From assembly GCA_001557505.1 (NCBI GenBank), contig LSAX01000007.1:1860001-1924000 (forward strand): DNA of 64,000 bases, given 5' to 3'. Source of the DNA: Reticulascus tulasneorum. Lineage: Eukaryota; Ascomycota; Sordariomycetes; Glomerellales; Reticulascaceae. Shown here in pieces: positions 36,687 through 48,372 of this stretch. How positions within the stretch are numbered: the stretch's first letter is position 1; every line of letters starts with the position of its first letter. Under the pieces are notes generated by a model. That model worked only from the letters and a program-made list of their open reading frames with translations. It made no database searches and had not been told where the DNA came from. Both the position numbers and the translations under genes were made by a program.

Positions 36687-38444
36687 ATGGAGCTGGAAAG
36701 GCAGGACTCTGGCATCTTAATACCAGAACCCGCCGCGGAGGAGAAGACCAACGGTGTGAAGACAACAGTTATCGAGGACCCCGTAAATAAGGCGGAGCCA
36801 GTGTCTGAGACAGTGGCTGCAAGTGATGATTCACCAACGCCGCAGCCGCTGACAGAAAACGGCATTGCAGCTGCACCAGTCTCGACTTGGACTATCGACG
36901 ATGAAGCCCCGGACCAGATTCCACTTGGCGATACCCCGATAACGAATGGAGTCACGAAAGAGGAGAATACTGAGAGGGAACTTCAGATTAGCGGAGAGGA
37001 GGCAGACATGGAACAGAACCTGCATTGGACTGGGCGGCCCATGAGTGATATACTAGAGGAAGAGGAAGACAGAGAAAAGACACCCGTCCCGGAGTCTAGG
37101 AAAAGAAAGACGCCAGAGCCTACGCGGCCGGAGACTGAGCACGACGAGCTGCCGACTCGTAATGGCGTGGCCACCGAACCATATCGTCCCATACTGGAAC
37201 CCCGAGCACCATCTACCCTGCTGGCGCCGTTGACCCACCCCAACGGAGTCGCCATGTTCCCGGGCCTCTCAACCGCTCAACAAGAAGACATTGCTTGGGA
37301 GGCGTTAAGTCAAGCTGAAGGCTCCATCGCCGCCGACAGCGACGAAGTCAGCACCATCCGGGACGACAATGATGACCGCTCGGATGCTGGGTACGAAAGC
37401 GACAACCTCACAACTGGGAGCACGTCAATTGCATCCTCGATTCGGGACTACATGTACGAAAACGGGAGACGATACCACCGGTTCCGCGAGGGACGTTATA
37501 ACTTCCCTAACGATGACGTCGAGCAGGAAAGGGAGGATATGAAGCACGCAATGATGAAGCTTTTGTCTAGTCAGAAGCTGCATTTTGCGCCGATTGGGGA
37601 TAACCCACAGCAAGTGTTGGATATCGGAACTGGAACGGGCATTTGGGCCATAGAGAGTAAGCTTCCTGGCGACAGGGTTTTGATCTGGATGAATGGCTTA
37701 TTCTTCTCGCGTAGTGGGTGACCAGTATCCGAGTGCGACAATCTTGGGTATCGATTTGAGTCCTATCCAGCCAGACTGGGTGCCGCCGAACGTGAAGTTC
37801 TTGGTCGACGATATCGAGAGCGCTTGGCTGCACCCGCGGAACCATTTCGACTACATACACTCAAGACACACCGTCATGGCCATCAAAAACTGGACGCGCC
37901 TCTTCCGGCGGTCCCTAGAGTATGTGCCCCCTCCACAATCTCCCTCGGGGCTTTGCAACACTAACAGTGCACTCGTAGACACCTCAAGCCTGGCGGCTGG
38001 ATCGAGCTCCAGGAGATTCACCACTACCCGACGTCGGCCGACGGAACCATGGCGCCGAACCATCCAGTAGCCCAGTATTGGGGTCTCGTCAACGAAGGCC
38101 TCACGGCGCTGGGCGTCGACTTCCATGCGGCGGCCGGCGGACGGCTCGCCAACAAGATGCGGGACGCGGGGTTCGTCAACGTCACGGAGCGGGTGTTCCA
38201 CGTCCCCATCGGCACGTGGCCGAAGAACAAGGTGCTGAAGACTGTGGGCCTCTACTGGCGCACGATTCTGCTGGACGGGATCCAGGCGATCGCGCTGGGC
38301 CCGATCTCGAGGGGGCTGCGGTGGACAACGCAGCAGATCGAGCTGTTCCTGGTGGGGGTCCGGGCGGCGTATAGCGACAACTCGGCGCTGATGTACATGC
38401 CGATGCATATTATCTATGCGCAGAAGCCGTTGAGCGGGTACTGA
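36687..38444 (+). CDS. LaeA-like SAM-dependent methyltransferase with long acidic N-terminus
   Basis: Exons 36687..37656, 37715..37919 and 37979..38444 give 546 residues. Introns are 58 and 59 nt (GTAAGC, GTATGT donors; CACTAAC branch in the second). Residues 1-~230 are disordered and acidic (EEEEDREK). From ~230 the usual LaeA-like block appears: AGYESDN, YENGRRYHRFREGRYNFPND, then SAM motif I VLDIGTGTGIWAIE at 310-323 and GIDLSPIQPDWVPPNV. HSRHTVMAIKNW and HLKPGGWIELQE are typical of the class I methyltransferase family that includes LaeA and Llm proteins. LaeA is a nuclear regulator of secondary metabolism; many paralogues have unknown substrates and this is probably one of them, since such long N-termini are unlike LaeA itself. 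A (GA)28 tract follows the stop by 26 nt. Confidence 0.9.
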
Positions 38445-38466
38445 TCTGGATGTGAAGAAGAGGAGG

Positions 38467-38470
<4 letters not shown>

Positions 38471-38527
<57 letters not shown>
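38471..38527. repeat. (GA)28 microsatellite
   Basis: 57 nt of uninterrupted GA dinucleotide, starting 27 nt after the stop codon of the LaeA-like gene, so probably in its 3' untranslated region. Confidence 0.95.
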
Positions 38528-38528
<1 letters not shown>

Positions 38529-41150
38529 AATGAGATGGCGATTCAGCTTCGTCGGGAATCAAGGACGATAGGTAGTCATGTATGATACCCTTGCTGTTTA
38601 GAGGAGGGAGGATATCACACTTTACGATAAGATGTGGTGCGATGCATGTGTTATAGTGGAGGATCATTGATATCTAGAGATGACTAGAAGCTGCATACGA
38701 ATAGAGCAGTCTCTCTTAGACCTGAGATCTGACCCAAGAACGACGCTCCCTTCTCGTCTTACCTATCTTGTCCACTACATCAAGCGATCCATCTGGGAGC
38801 TTTGAACTCTCATGGAGGGGTTGTTTAGCGGGGTAATGAATGTGCTTGGACATTTAAACCTTCCCATTCTAAAAGGCTTGGCTCTGGCCTCTTCAGGGCC
38901 AGAGGATGGTGGGCAACAGATGGAGGTTCTGCAGACGAGGCCAGCTGTTGATTGTTCAGTGAATCAAAATATGGATTAGCAATTATCCCACAAACGCCTC
39001 GTCACCGTTCCTCACGATAACCGTACGGGAATACCCGCAGATGAGACAGACAGCGCCAGCTCCCCACCACCCCCCCCCCCCCCCATTAGGAAGCAGTAGA
39101 CGAAAAACGAACCCCCACTGCAGCACGCGGGATACCCCTGAAGACAGCCTAATGCAGCTACCATCCAGCCGCTATTGGATTCTTTTGGGAGGGGACTTGC
39201 TAGCCGGGGGCTTGGGTGCAGCTCGGAGCAAAACGCATCATCTCGTGGTGCAACCGATGGCGTGTTTGGATCATATGCCAAACCCGGCCAGCAATGAGGT
39301 GGGCCGAGCAACGCAATTCCGAACGAGTGGGTTTGGCAGCGGCACTTTGCGTCTTGAGGTCGTACAAAAGTGAGAGACAGACATTGCCTACGTAGCACTT
39401 CTCCATAAATGCACATGCACAGAGAGCAACGTGTGTCGCATTCTGAATTTGACGCGTCGCTATGAGGGTAGTGGGAAGCAAGGGGAGGGACGGAATCCGA
39501 GCTGTCAGATTCTACAGAACCTCCATGCGCTGTCTACATATGCAAGATGTAGGAGCTGCATCTAAGTAGTCTACAGCTGCCTTGGAGTCCACGTTGAGTG
39601 TAACTTGGCTATCACTCACTGCCGTCAACTCTATTCTCACAGCTCAGGACTAACGAAAGTACCATCCTCGTCCCGTGCTTCTGCTAATTGTCACATCAGC
39701 CAAGGCTCCCGCCCATCAGGCGTCTCCTCAAGTGAGGGGAAGTGATGCTCGTTCCAACCGACACTCGACGTGGATGGGCTAACTGTGTCCAGTAGGTCGG
39801 TACTTTACGACCCTGCACTGGAACATCGAGCGACCAGGGCGTGTCCCAGCGCCGAAGAAACCCCCAAGAGCGGGTTCACAAAACTACTATGGCTTGCGCG
39901 AAATGGGGGTGCATGATGAGCGTGGTATGGGTTATGAGCTACGTACATATATGTGTACACACTAGGGCAGCCCCCCGACATCCCGCGTGAAGGCGAAAGC
40001 AGGGGTATGGGAATCGGTCCCTGGATTTCTTTCTCTCTCAATTTAAAATAATGGCCTAGGTCCGCCGCATCGTTTCCCCCTCTTCTCTTGGAGCAATTGA
40101 AGCTTCACCCTTCTCTGCTCCCAATCCAAAGCTGTCTTGGACCATTGTTGCCGCTTTCTATATCTTTATTCTTCACCCCCCCGGACGAATTGAACTGTGT
40201 TTGCCGCTGCGACGAGTGGGAAGAGACATAGTTGAGGGTCCTTGCATATTCCCGACGCGGCCCGCCCGCTTGATCCCACCCGGTAGAGCTAACGCCCAGC
40301 ACAACACGAGGTGAGTGAGATGTTTCTGTGTCCACTGCTGTGCGAAAAGAGATGCTCAAAACCACGAGACTCTCCCAGTCTGCTTGGGCTATGTATGACT
40401 TGAGCTGACGCGAATGGTGGGTTTAGAAAAGCTCCAGCCTTCGAGAATTGATCACTCGGTGTGCCTGTCATTTTAGGTTCTCTCGTGTTCCCCCCCCCCA
40501 TCCGTGCTGTTGTGCGACCTTCCTGAAGGACGCCAACCGAGTCCCAAGACCAATCACTCGGGTCCTTTTTCTGTCCAAGTGCAGGAATTCCGAGGTTCAC
40601 GACGGGGAAACTATTTGAGGGGTTGGAGCTGCTTGGTTATTGGGTTCCAGCTCGGCAAAAGTTGCTGCGTTCCATTTGGGGCCAATCTATTTGCCTTTCG
40701 GTTGAAGGTATGCTGATCCTGATTCATTTGCTGTCCGCTTTGCAGCCCGGTTTCGATTGAGTGTGAGATGAGACCTTCTTGGACGAATTTCAGAATGTAT
40801 TTGCTCTTTTGGTTTCTGATCATCATTCTTGCGCCCGTTGCGACTGCCAATTCAATGCCCTGAGAAAGTTCTTAAAGTCGTCCCCCCGTCAGCAATGTCT
40901 TGAGTGGGATGTGGACTCTATTGATGGGCAAGATTATCAACCATTGTGTCAGATGGCCCCTCTCTTTCCTTTCACCTCTTGGACACCATGCATTGCTGGG
41001 GTGAAGCAGCTCATGATGGCCATTCACGTTGTCCTTTCGATGTGTACCTGCCCTTCGCGGATGCATGTCCTCAACCCAACACACACATGCCCGTTCTGAC
41101 CTGAGTTCAGCTTTCGCAAGATATCGCCGTGAAACAACACTACTGGGAAA
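38528..41150. promoter_or_regulatory. Intergenic region upstream of the O-methyltransferase gene
   Basis: 2.6 kb without a supportable gene. C runs at 39070-39084 (15) and 40490-40499 (10) and C/T-rich sequence from ~40070 suggest promoter or leader sequence for the gene at 41151. Short + strand ORFs at 40504-41099 have no recognisable domain and would act as upstream ORFs if that region is transcribed. Confidence 0.4.
39070..39084. repeat. Poly-C tract (15 nt)
   Basis: Uninterrupted C run, directly visible, in the intergenic region upstream of the O-methyltransferase. Confidence 0.9.
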
Positions 41151-42775
41151 ATGGCAAAATTCAAGCTGAGCTCCTGGCTCAGCTCCAGCTCTGCGTCCCA
41201 GAGCTCGGAAGTCGAACGTAAGAAGCAGAACCGACGCTCTTTCTCTGCTTTCTCACCCATTTCCGCACAACGATCCAAGGATGAATTTGCAAACGGACAC
41301 AAAACCAAGCCGGCTGTTGTTGACACGCCACTTGAGGTGGCACCTGTCAAAGAGCCTTCATCTGCATCGAGGATGGTCACGCTTGCCAAAAAGATCAGCG
41401 AAGAGACCGAGAAGCTGGAGAGCTACATGAAGGAGAATAAGCTCCCTCTGCCAGGCTTTGACGTGGACAGCCCCGGCGACTTCCCCAAGTTGCCGGATGA
41501 CATGCAGAAGGCCCGACAGGAGATCATCTACGCGACGAAGGAGCTGGAGAGCCTGGCGAGAGGGCCAAGAGAGGAAGTCCGATGGAAGATATGGAGCTTC
41601 CTCGACAACCTCAGCCTGCAACTCGTCAATCATTATGGCCTACCGAAGCTCGTCCCCATCGACGGCACAATCACCCTCGCCGAGCTCCAAACCAAGACCT
41701 CCCTCGACCGCGTCAACCTCGCCCGCGTCCTCCGCCACGCCATGACCAACCACATCTTCAGCGAACCCAGCCCCGGCGTCATCGCCCACACCGCCGCTTC
41801 CCGCATGCTGGCCGAGGACGCCGCCCTCCAGGCCTGGGTCGGATTCAACGGCGAGGATATCTACCCGGCCTCCGGCCACGTCCTCGAGTCCCTCAAGGCC
41901 TTCCCGGAAGCCACGTCGCTCACCCGCACCGGCTTCAACTTCGCCTTCGACACAGTCGACAAGGAGCCCATGTTCGTCACCTTCGGCAAGGACCCGGCGC
42001 GCGCGAAACGCATGGGCGGCGCCATGGTGAGCTTGACCGGCGGCGAGGGGTACGAGGTCAAGTACCTGGTCGACAGCTACGATTTCACGGAGATCGATGC
42101 GCGGGGCGGCACGCTGGTGGATGTGGGCGGGAGCCATGGCTTTGTGTGTGTGGATCTGGCGAAGAAGTGGAAGAACATGAAGTTCGTGGTGCAGGATCTG
42201 CCAAAGACGGTGGACAGTGCGCCGAAACCAATATCTGAGGATACTCAGATTGCGGAGAGGATCGAACTGCAGGCCCACGACTTCTTCAAGGAGCAGCCCG
42301 TCAAGGGCGCAGATGGTACGTCCCGGACTCTTTCTCACCTACACTGATGCATCATGCTGACATAAAAACAGTCTATTTCTTCCGCTGGATCATGCACAAC
42401 TACTCGACGCCCTACGCAATCTCGATTATCAAGAACCTGGTGCCAGCACTAAAGCCAGGCGCCAAGATCCTTATCAATGACCACTGCCTGCGGGCGCCAG
42501 GTTCCGAGAACCCGTGGGACGAGAAGATCATGCGCAGCATGGACATGGTGATGCTAACGCTTCTCAACGCGCAGGAGCGCGACGAGGCCGAGTTCCGCGA
42601 GCTGTTCAAGGCGGCGGACGAGCGGTTTGTCTTTGTGGGCGTCACGAGGCCGGAGGGCTGTCGGATGAGTGTTGTAGAGGCGGTTTGGATGCCTGAAGGG
42701 GAAGTCAAGGACGATGCTAAGGTTGAGGAGGTGAAGGCTGAGGATGAGAAGCCTGCTGAGGAGAAGACGACTTAG
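41151..42775 (+). CDS. COMT-type O-methyltransferase
   Basis: Exons 41151..42315 and 42372..42775, 522 residues. The 56-nt intron (GTACGT donor, CTGAC branch, ACAG acceptor) joins VKGAD to VYFFRW in frame. Residues 1-~70 are Ser/Lys-rich and likely disordered. A helical dimerisation/winged-helix region follows (LQLVNHYGLPKLVPIDGTITLAELQTKT, DRVNLARVLRHAMTNHIF). SAM motif I, LVDVGGSHGF, is at ~322-331, VVQDLP at ~347 and the post-intron FFRWIMHNYS is the usual catalytic-His region. LINDHCLRAP and LLNAQERDEAEF close the fold. This is the fungal sterigmatocystin/sirodesmin-type O-methyltransferase class, which methylates hydroxyls on phenolic or polyketide metabolites. The usual His-Asp pair reads His-Asn here, a variation I believe is common in fungi. 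The C-terminus is an unusual Lys/Glu tail of ~30 residues. Confidence 0.9.
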
Positions 42776-43239
42776 GTTTGGATTCTGAAACGAAGTTGAC
42801 ACCACGGATCTGGCACACATCTGATCTCTGTTGGTATACCGTGGTGTTTCTACTCCACCTTTTCAGGTTCCGAATGGGTTTCGTTGAGCTCGATGGTGTG
42901 CTCAGGTTGATACCCGATGAGGTTGGCCAGCTTGCCTGGTTTCTTGTCTTTCAGTCTTATGAGGGTGCTGGGATACTGAACATATACAGAAGGCTTGTTG
43001 ACGTTTTGTTAGATACATGATATAGTCACTGTGCATGAGAAATGAGCACTTAATACTTGAACTCTTAAATGTGAACGCAGGTATGGGATATTCACTCCAA
43101 AAGGTGAGATATCCGGAAAGCATGTTTGAATGCTGTCTCAACCCTTACTCAATGACGACCCTGAAATGTCACTTGCTTCTCAATCTATCCATGAAATTCA
43201 AATGGGATCCAGAACAAACATGACACTCCTAGACAATTG
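42776..43239. other. Convergent 3' region
   Basis: 464 nt between the convergent O-methyltransferase and DUF6594 genes, presumably holding both 3' untranslated regions. Nothing else seen. Confidence 0.6.
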
Positions 43240-44705
43240 CTATTCGGCAATAAACACGACCAAGACAGCGGAAAACCTAGGCGGAAAGAATGTCAGCCTG
43301 AACGACAAACAACAGCATGTATGCAAAGACTTACGCAGCCGCAGCCATGAACACTTGCACACGTGATATCTCGCTTGTGAAGGCCGTTAAGCCCATGGAG
43401 AAGAGCATCGTAAAGCCGCCGATCCACAGCAACTTGTGCAGGTTTGATTTGGCCGCAGTGGTGGTCAACACTCCAATGGCCACAGTAGGCAGCACGCAGG
43501 CGATGACGGTGGCGATGAGTGAGGTAACTTTGTTGACCAGCGTGATTGGTACGAGTGTGATTTTCTCCTAACAACCATTGTTAATGATCAGCTACGGGTG
43601 GAAATCCCACTTCTAGTCATGAATACTTACCAGTTTAGGGTTAAGTGCGACCTTCGCCTTTTGCACTTCTCGCGCATCGTGCTTCGCTGTGGGCTTCGCC
43701 CTGGGAGCCGAATTTCCTCCAGTTTCCTCATCATCTTTTCTTTCTGGTTTTATCGAGATGATGATACGAGTTATAAAAGCACATATCCAAGGTATGAACG
43801 AGTATGCGATCCAGCCGGCAACAGCGTCGATCTTCCGACCGGGACGCGGGGCCACGAGGTCGGACCGAGTCCAGGGGGTCTTGTGCTTCCAGAACAAGAT
43901 GACGGAGAGCAGCCCTTTCCCCAATTGTCCGAATAGCTGCTTAAAGTTGGGATCGAGGTCTGGAGGATGGTACTGTTCTCCCCATACTTCACTGGCGCTG
44001 CCTTGAATTGAATAGCTGCCGCGATCCGGCATGCTCATCCATTTCACCAGCTCAGACATATCGCGCGTGTTTGGCTCGGGCAGGGCAGAAACCTCAGCAT
44101 ATTGTTGCAGCGCTTCGTCTGTTTAGTAGAGTGCTTGTCAGTATAGGCGGCCTCGTATCTCGTCGAGTCCGGATCTTACTATAGTCATGTAGACAGCGCC
44201 GAAGCTTGAGCACTGTATCCCACTGCCTGCATTTCCCCGTCTTGGACCAGCGGCGAATCATCTTGTCAGGAAACCTGAAGAAGTCCATGTCCGCGTCCGC
44301 TATTGATTTCTTTTTATCACGCTCTTCATTCAGCTCAAGCTCGATCTTGATATGATCCAACTCAACTTGATAATATAGCAGATTCTTGATATTCAGCTCC
44401 CGGAAGCGAGCGAAGGCCTCGAACCCCGGCTGTGTATCCATCAACTTGGCCAGGAGAGGCCAACCCTCATCGAGCCCTGTTTCTGTTTCCTTAGCCGCCA
44501 GGGCTGCTGGCGTCAGGCCACCGCTACTGGAGGATTGTCCTTTGTCCAGAAGTGCATGTTTTGACCCCTCAGTAGCGCTACTGGCTACAGAATACCGGCT
44601 TTTTGGACTCGAAGGCGAAGTGTTGCCGGATCCATGAGAATCATGGCGGGAATGAGCAGAGTCTGACCCCTTCTCGCTCCAAGTGACGATCGATTTAGAA
44701 TCCAT
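43240..44705 (-). CDS. DUF6594 membrane protein
   Basis: Four exons on the minus strand: 44705..44180, 44118..43631, 43567..43335 and 43276..43240, 427 residues. All donors are GTAAG-type and phases match. The first ~75 residues are Ser-rich and disordered. Residues ~80-180 contain GWPLLAKLMDTQPGFEAFAR, LNIKNLLYYQVELDHIKIEL and the following Asp-rich helix, which is the hallmark N-terminal part of fungal DUF6594. The C-terminal 90 residues hold three hydrophobic segments (VTSLIATVIACVLPTVAIGVL, LLWIGGFTMLFSMGLTAF, VFMAAAAFSAVLVVFIA) with short loops, as expected for the family. Function of DUF6594 is unknown; members are numerous in moulds and vary between strains. The last exon is only 37 nt. 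Without splicing the ORFs end early, which explains two truncated-looking frames. Confidence 0.88.
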
Positions 44706-47293
44706 GGCGACCAAATCGGCTAACCAGACGCAATGTTGAGGTTTGCCACGAGTTTGGACGAGACGGGACGAAAGGGGAAGATGTCATGACCTAGAAATGA
44801 GAACCGCCCGACGGAGTGGGCCGGGTATGTTGATTGGGAAAACTCCACGCCAAAGCGTCAACTCCATATGGATATTCTTAATGAGGATTCCCGGTCATTA
44901 ACCATGCATTCCACGCTGGCACTGCAGAATCCTCCCGTGTTCCCATAGGCGGGTAGCCCAGCACATGTATGCAGCCGTATTTCGAGAATCTCTATTTGCT
45001 ATCTGTTATGTAGGCATATGGCAACCACTCTTCTTAACTAAAAACACCTCGTGCAAAGTTATTAGTATTATGAGTCGGGTCCTGTCGGTCAAAAAGGGGT
45101 TGTGGTTATGCACTATAGTACATCTGTAGCTGCGGTTACTGGAAGCTGCTGACCTAGCCACCCATTTGAGATGTCTTGGGGATCCGCTGAGACGATGAAA
45201 TACTACATCCTACGAACAGAGTGTTCTAGAGTGGAGCGAGATTGTACATTTAGCAGATCTATAGTCAAGGGAGCCATGTTTACACATACTGGTAGTAAAA
45301 TGCTCTAATCACGTGGTTGGCAATCAACGGTCGAGGAAGATTCCACGAGGCGACTCGGAACCACGCGCCTTCTTGGCCAATCTCTTGGCCAACATAATGG
45401 TTATCGGCGTCGATGAATTGAGCCGAGCGACAGAGTCTTGTAGAGAGCTTTGGCTCAATACCTATTTGAATTGCTGCCTCCCGTTCAGGGTACGTCAATG
45501 CTTTAGCAGCGAAGAATTTCCAGCCCCGGCTGGTGGGAGAAGCAGTAGAGAAGGCAGAGAGCGTAGCGCACGCCATTTAGGTCCCCGAAGGTAGATTCGG
45601 AAGTTCCCATAGTCGTCCCCCTTTCCTTGCCCAGAGCCTTGTCTACACCACCATCAAGAGCAACCGGTCGCGGGGGGGGGCGGGGGGGTTTGATATCAGC
45701 AGATGGCTTTCATGCTGTACAACCATCTATAAAATGGGGTGATCGGCAATGAAGAATTCCAGCTCCAGCCAGTGGGAGACGCAGAAGGGAGGGTAGAGCG
45801 TAGAGCATAAGAGCATGGCATTTAGATCCCTGCACGTAAAGTCGAAATTTGCCGTAGTTGTTCCCTTTCCTTGCTCAGAGCCTCGTCTACACCACCATCA
45901 TGAGCGGGGGGGAATGGTGTTAGCAAATAATTTTCATGCCGTACAACCATCCATTAAATGGGGTTATCAGCAACGATAATGTGAGTAAGATAGCGGGACC
46001 GTGACAGTTTTCTTGTACCCACTAGTCATTGAATTGTCGCATGATGATGACGACGTACTCAGCTCCATGGAGATGTGGTGCCATTTTTAAAGCGATCCTC
46101 CCAGCCTCAATAGGCATTCTACGGGTCAATATGCATATAAAGGAGTACCATATTAGGATATATCATACTCAGCCTTGCTCACTCGCTCTTCAAGCAGGCC
46201 CCATTGCGTCTTACCTCTGGACGGCGAGAAAGTCGAGAAAATGAGATCCATATACTCTCGGTGATTGAGTTGAGCTCAATTTCTTACGGAAACCTGCGAT
46301 ACGCTCCCCAACAGCGTTTCCCTTGGCCAACCATTTCCGCATCGGAATGTTGGTATAAGTCTAAATGTAGCCTTCTTGGAAGGAGACTGCGAGAGTTAGG
46401 CTTCTCTTTTCTAGGAAAGGCGCTAACTACGCCACAGACCATCACGGCGCACACCGGTATCCGTTTCCAAATGTTTCACCTGATAAGAAAATCTCTCTTA
46501 GGGTCGGTGAAGGGTGTGGAACGGGGAGAGACGGCGTTCGACAAGACTTGGCTTCAATCAGCCCATAATCCTTAGGGGTAAGCAGATGGAGGGTATCTGT
46601 CTCAATATTCCCGCCATGGACCACCCTTTGCAAAGCTGACTTGGCCATCTCACCACCAATGAAACTGTGAGACGGCGAATGTAGTTGACATCTGCGGGAG
46701 ATTGATCAGCTCATGGCCAGCTATGTAACCTGGCGACAACCCTGCAAAGCTCGAAGGGGCTCGAAATTCCAACTTCTGCAGCCGAGGACTTCCGGATCAC
46801 TACTGAGGTGGATGGTTGTGGTCATCTAGGCTAGGTATAGCCCGGTCGTGTTACGCATTGAAACGCCGCAGCACAACCGTTATTTGCCATGGTTCGTCAA
46901 GAATGACTGGGCTATCATATTCGGAAGAGCAGGTCAGCAGTGCATTCCTGCGGTGGGCACTCCATGTGATAAGACATACAATTGGCTCCCAACTTTTAGG
47001 GGGCCGCGGGAAAGGGGGGGAGGGTTTACCTGTTGCCGACGCTTCAAGTTAAATGGGACTATAAGATCGGGTTTGACTAACTGCCCGAACTTACTGTGAC
47101 GGATCCCTTCTACACACTCACTCCTGGACTATATCTCACACCCACTGTCTACTGGAACGTTTTAGCTGAGACGAAACTTTAAACACCGCACGCATCATTT
47201 GATTTGAAGTTTAGTGATTCAGCAAAGCTTTTCATTATACATCAGTATCGCGGTGACACATCGGCCAACCATACCATACGCCCGCCCAAAGAT
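44706..47293. other. Gene-poor region with a 240-bp tandem duplication
   Basis: 2.6 kb without a confident gene. A minus ORF at 45280-45576 (98 residues, ATG start, contains RSAQFIDADNHYVGQEIGQE) reads protein-like, but I cannot link it to other exons or a family. Its start lies in the duplicated segment. Two diverged copies of about 240 bp run from about 45507 to 45975. ORFs elsewhere are short and overlapping. Confidence 0.45.
45507..45975. repeat. Diverged tandem direct repeat, two copies of about 235-240 bp
   Basis: Copy A ~45507-45750, copy B ~45747-45975. Shared landmarks at constant spacing: GAAGAATTYC + CAGC (45511 and 45751), TTTCCTTGCYCAGAGCCTYGTCTA with CACCACCATCA (45631 and 45868), a G-rich run, and TTTTCATGC/TTTCATGC followed by GTACAACCATC and TAAAATGGGG / TTAAATGGGG (45709 and 45931). 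Differences are mostly single-base plus small indels. Confidence 0.75.
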
Positions 47294-47738
47294 GGAAGAA
47301 TCAATCCGAAGCATTGTAGGCGTCAAGGGAAGACGTAAGATAATTCACCCTTCATTACTACCTGCCATCGATTACGGGCCTATATAATATTTTATACACA
47401 GGCTAACTTGAAATTGGTCGTATCTAGTGCCTTTGGAAGTTACCACTAATCTTGGACATTGGAGAAACGATCTCAATAAGATCAATGTGAAAATCGATCT
47501 CCTCGAGGAGGATGATGAAGTTTCAAACGAAGACCCGGGGCTCGCGGAGCTGAGACGCAAGAGGACACTCGCCCAACTTCAAGTGGAGGGCTGGGAGATT
47601 GCTCTGGTACAGAGTGACTCGACTGAGATCAAATCCTACCTCGAACGCCAACTCAATGATGTTATTGCCAAGATCGAGGCCACCAAGAACACACCTGCCG
47701 GTTCGAGCAAGAGCAGCACGACTTCGGGTTCACATTAG
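47294..47738 (+). CDS. Small charged helical protein, 117 residues
   Basis: Exons 47294..47336 and 47428..47738. The intron (GTAAGA donor, CTAAC branch near 47403, TATCTAG acceptor) joins VKGRR to LPLEVTT in frame. Residues 1-16 are basic. The rest is a predicted helical hairpin: WRNDLNKINVKIDLLEEDDE, then LAELRRKRTLAQLQVEGWE and SYLERQLNDVIAKIEATK, followed by a Ser/Thr tail. Heptad-like spacing suggests coiled coil. No membrane segment or signal. I do not recognise a family. It is convergent with the large CorA-like gene, whose stop codon lies 635 nt downstream. A chance ORF is unlikely because a conventional intron is needed to reach the ATG. Confidence 0.65.
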
Positions 47739-48372
47739 GTGGTATTTGGTTTGACGGAAAATAACTTTGCTCCTCTTCATTTCAGCTTGTTTATGGTTTC
47801 AACACCAACATGCTCAGTTCAACAGGCTTAGTTGGGATTTCGTTTTCGTCCAGAACTGTGCTGGGAGTGGATAGTTGATAATCTGTTGCCCATCGGTTTC
47901 AACAACCAGGGGAATCATTAGTTTTTAACCTCTGATTTTGTGTCTTCAATGATTGCTGTTACAACGATTGAATGGGAATGGAGATTGTTGGATCTCTGAA
48001 TCATGTACAGATTTGCCGGTACATGCACTATCCTTTCAACCAATATCTAAGGTTACGGGGTTAGAGATGCCCTCAAACGCCGTCCTCAAGTAGATTAACC
48101 ACTCATTATTGTTTACGAAGTTTTTAAGACTTTAGGGATATTCGTGCCATAGTCTGGTTTCCTTGATAAGCTGAAGGGTAGGGTCCAGCATGTTATAAGG
48201 TAAGGGAGATCCTGTTTGGTACGCCCAGTGTCACACCCCCCAAGGCGGCACAATACATCTTAGGTAGGTTATGATGTGTTTTGCGGACGCAGAAACAAGA
48301 AAACAACAAATCTTAGATCCGGTTTCAAAGTTATTTAACTACTTCAACGCCATATCTTATCTAGACTTTTGC
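47739..48372. other. Convergent 3' region
   Basis: 634 nt between convergent stop codons, fairly AT-rich. No ORF or repeat of note. Confidence 0.6.

Noticed and set aside
41640..42338. 232-codon minus-strand ORF
   Set aside because: Antisense shadow of the O-methyltransferase, produced by its C/G-ending codons.
45280..45576. 98-codon minus ORF as a full gene
   Set aside because: The ATG lies in a tandem duplication and no partner exon or family was found. It is described in the region entry but not called.
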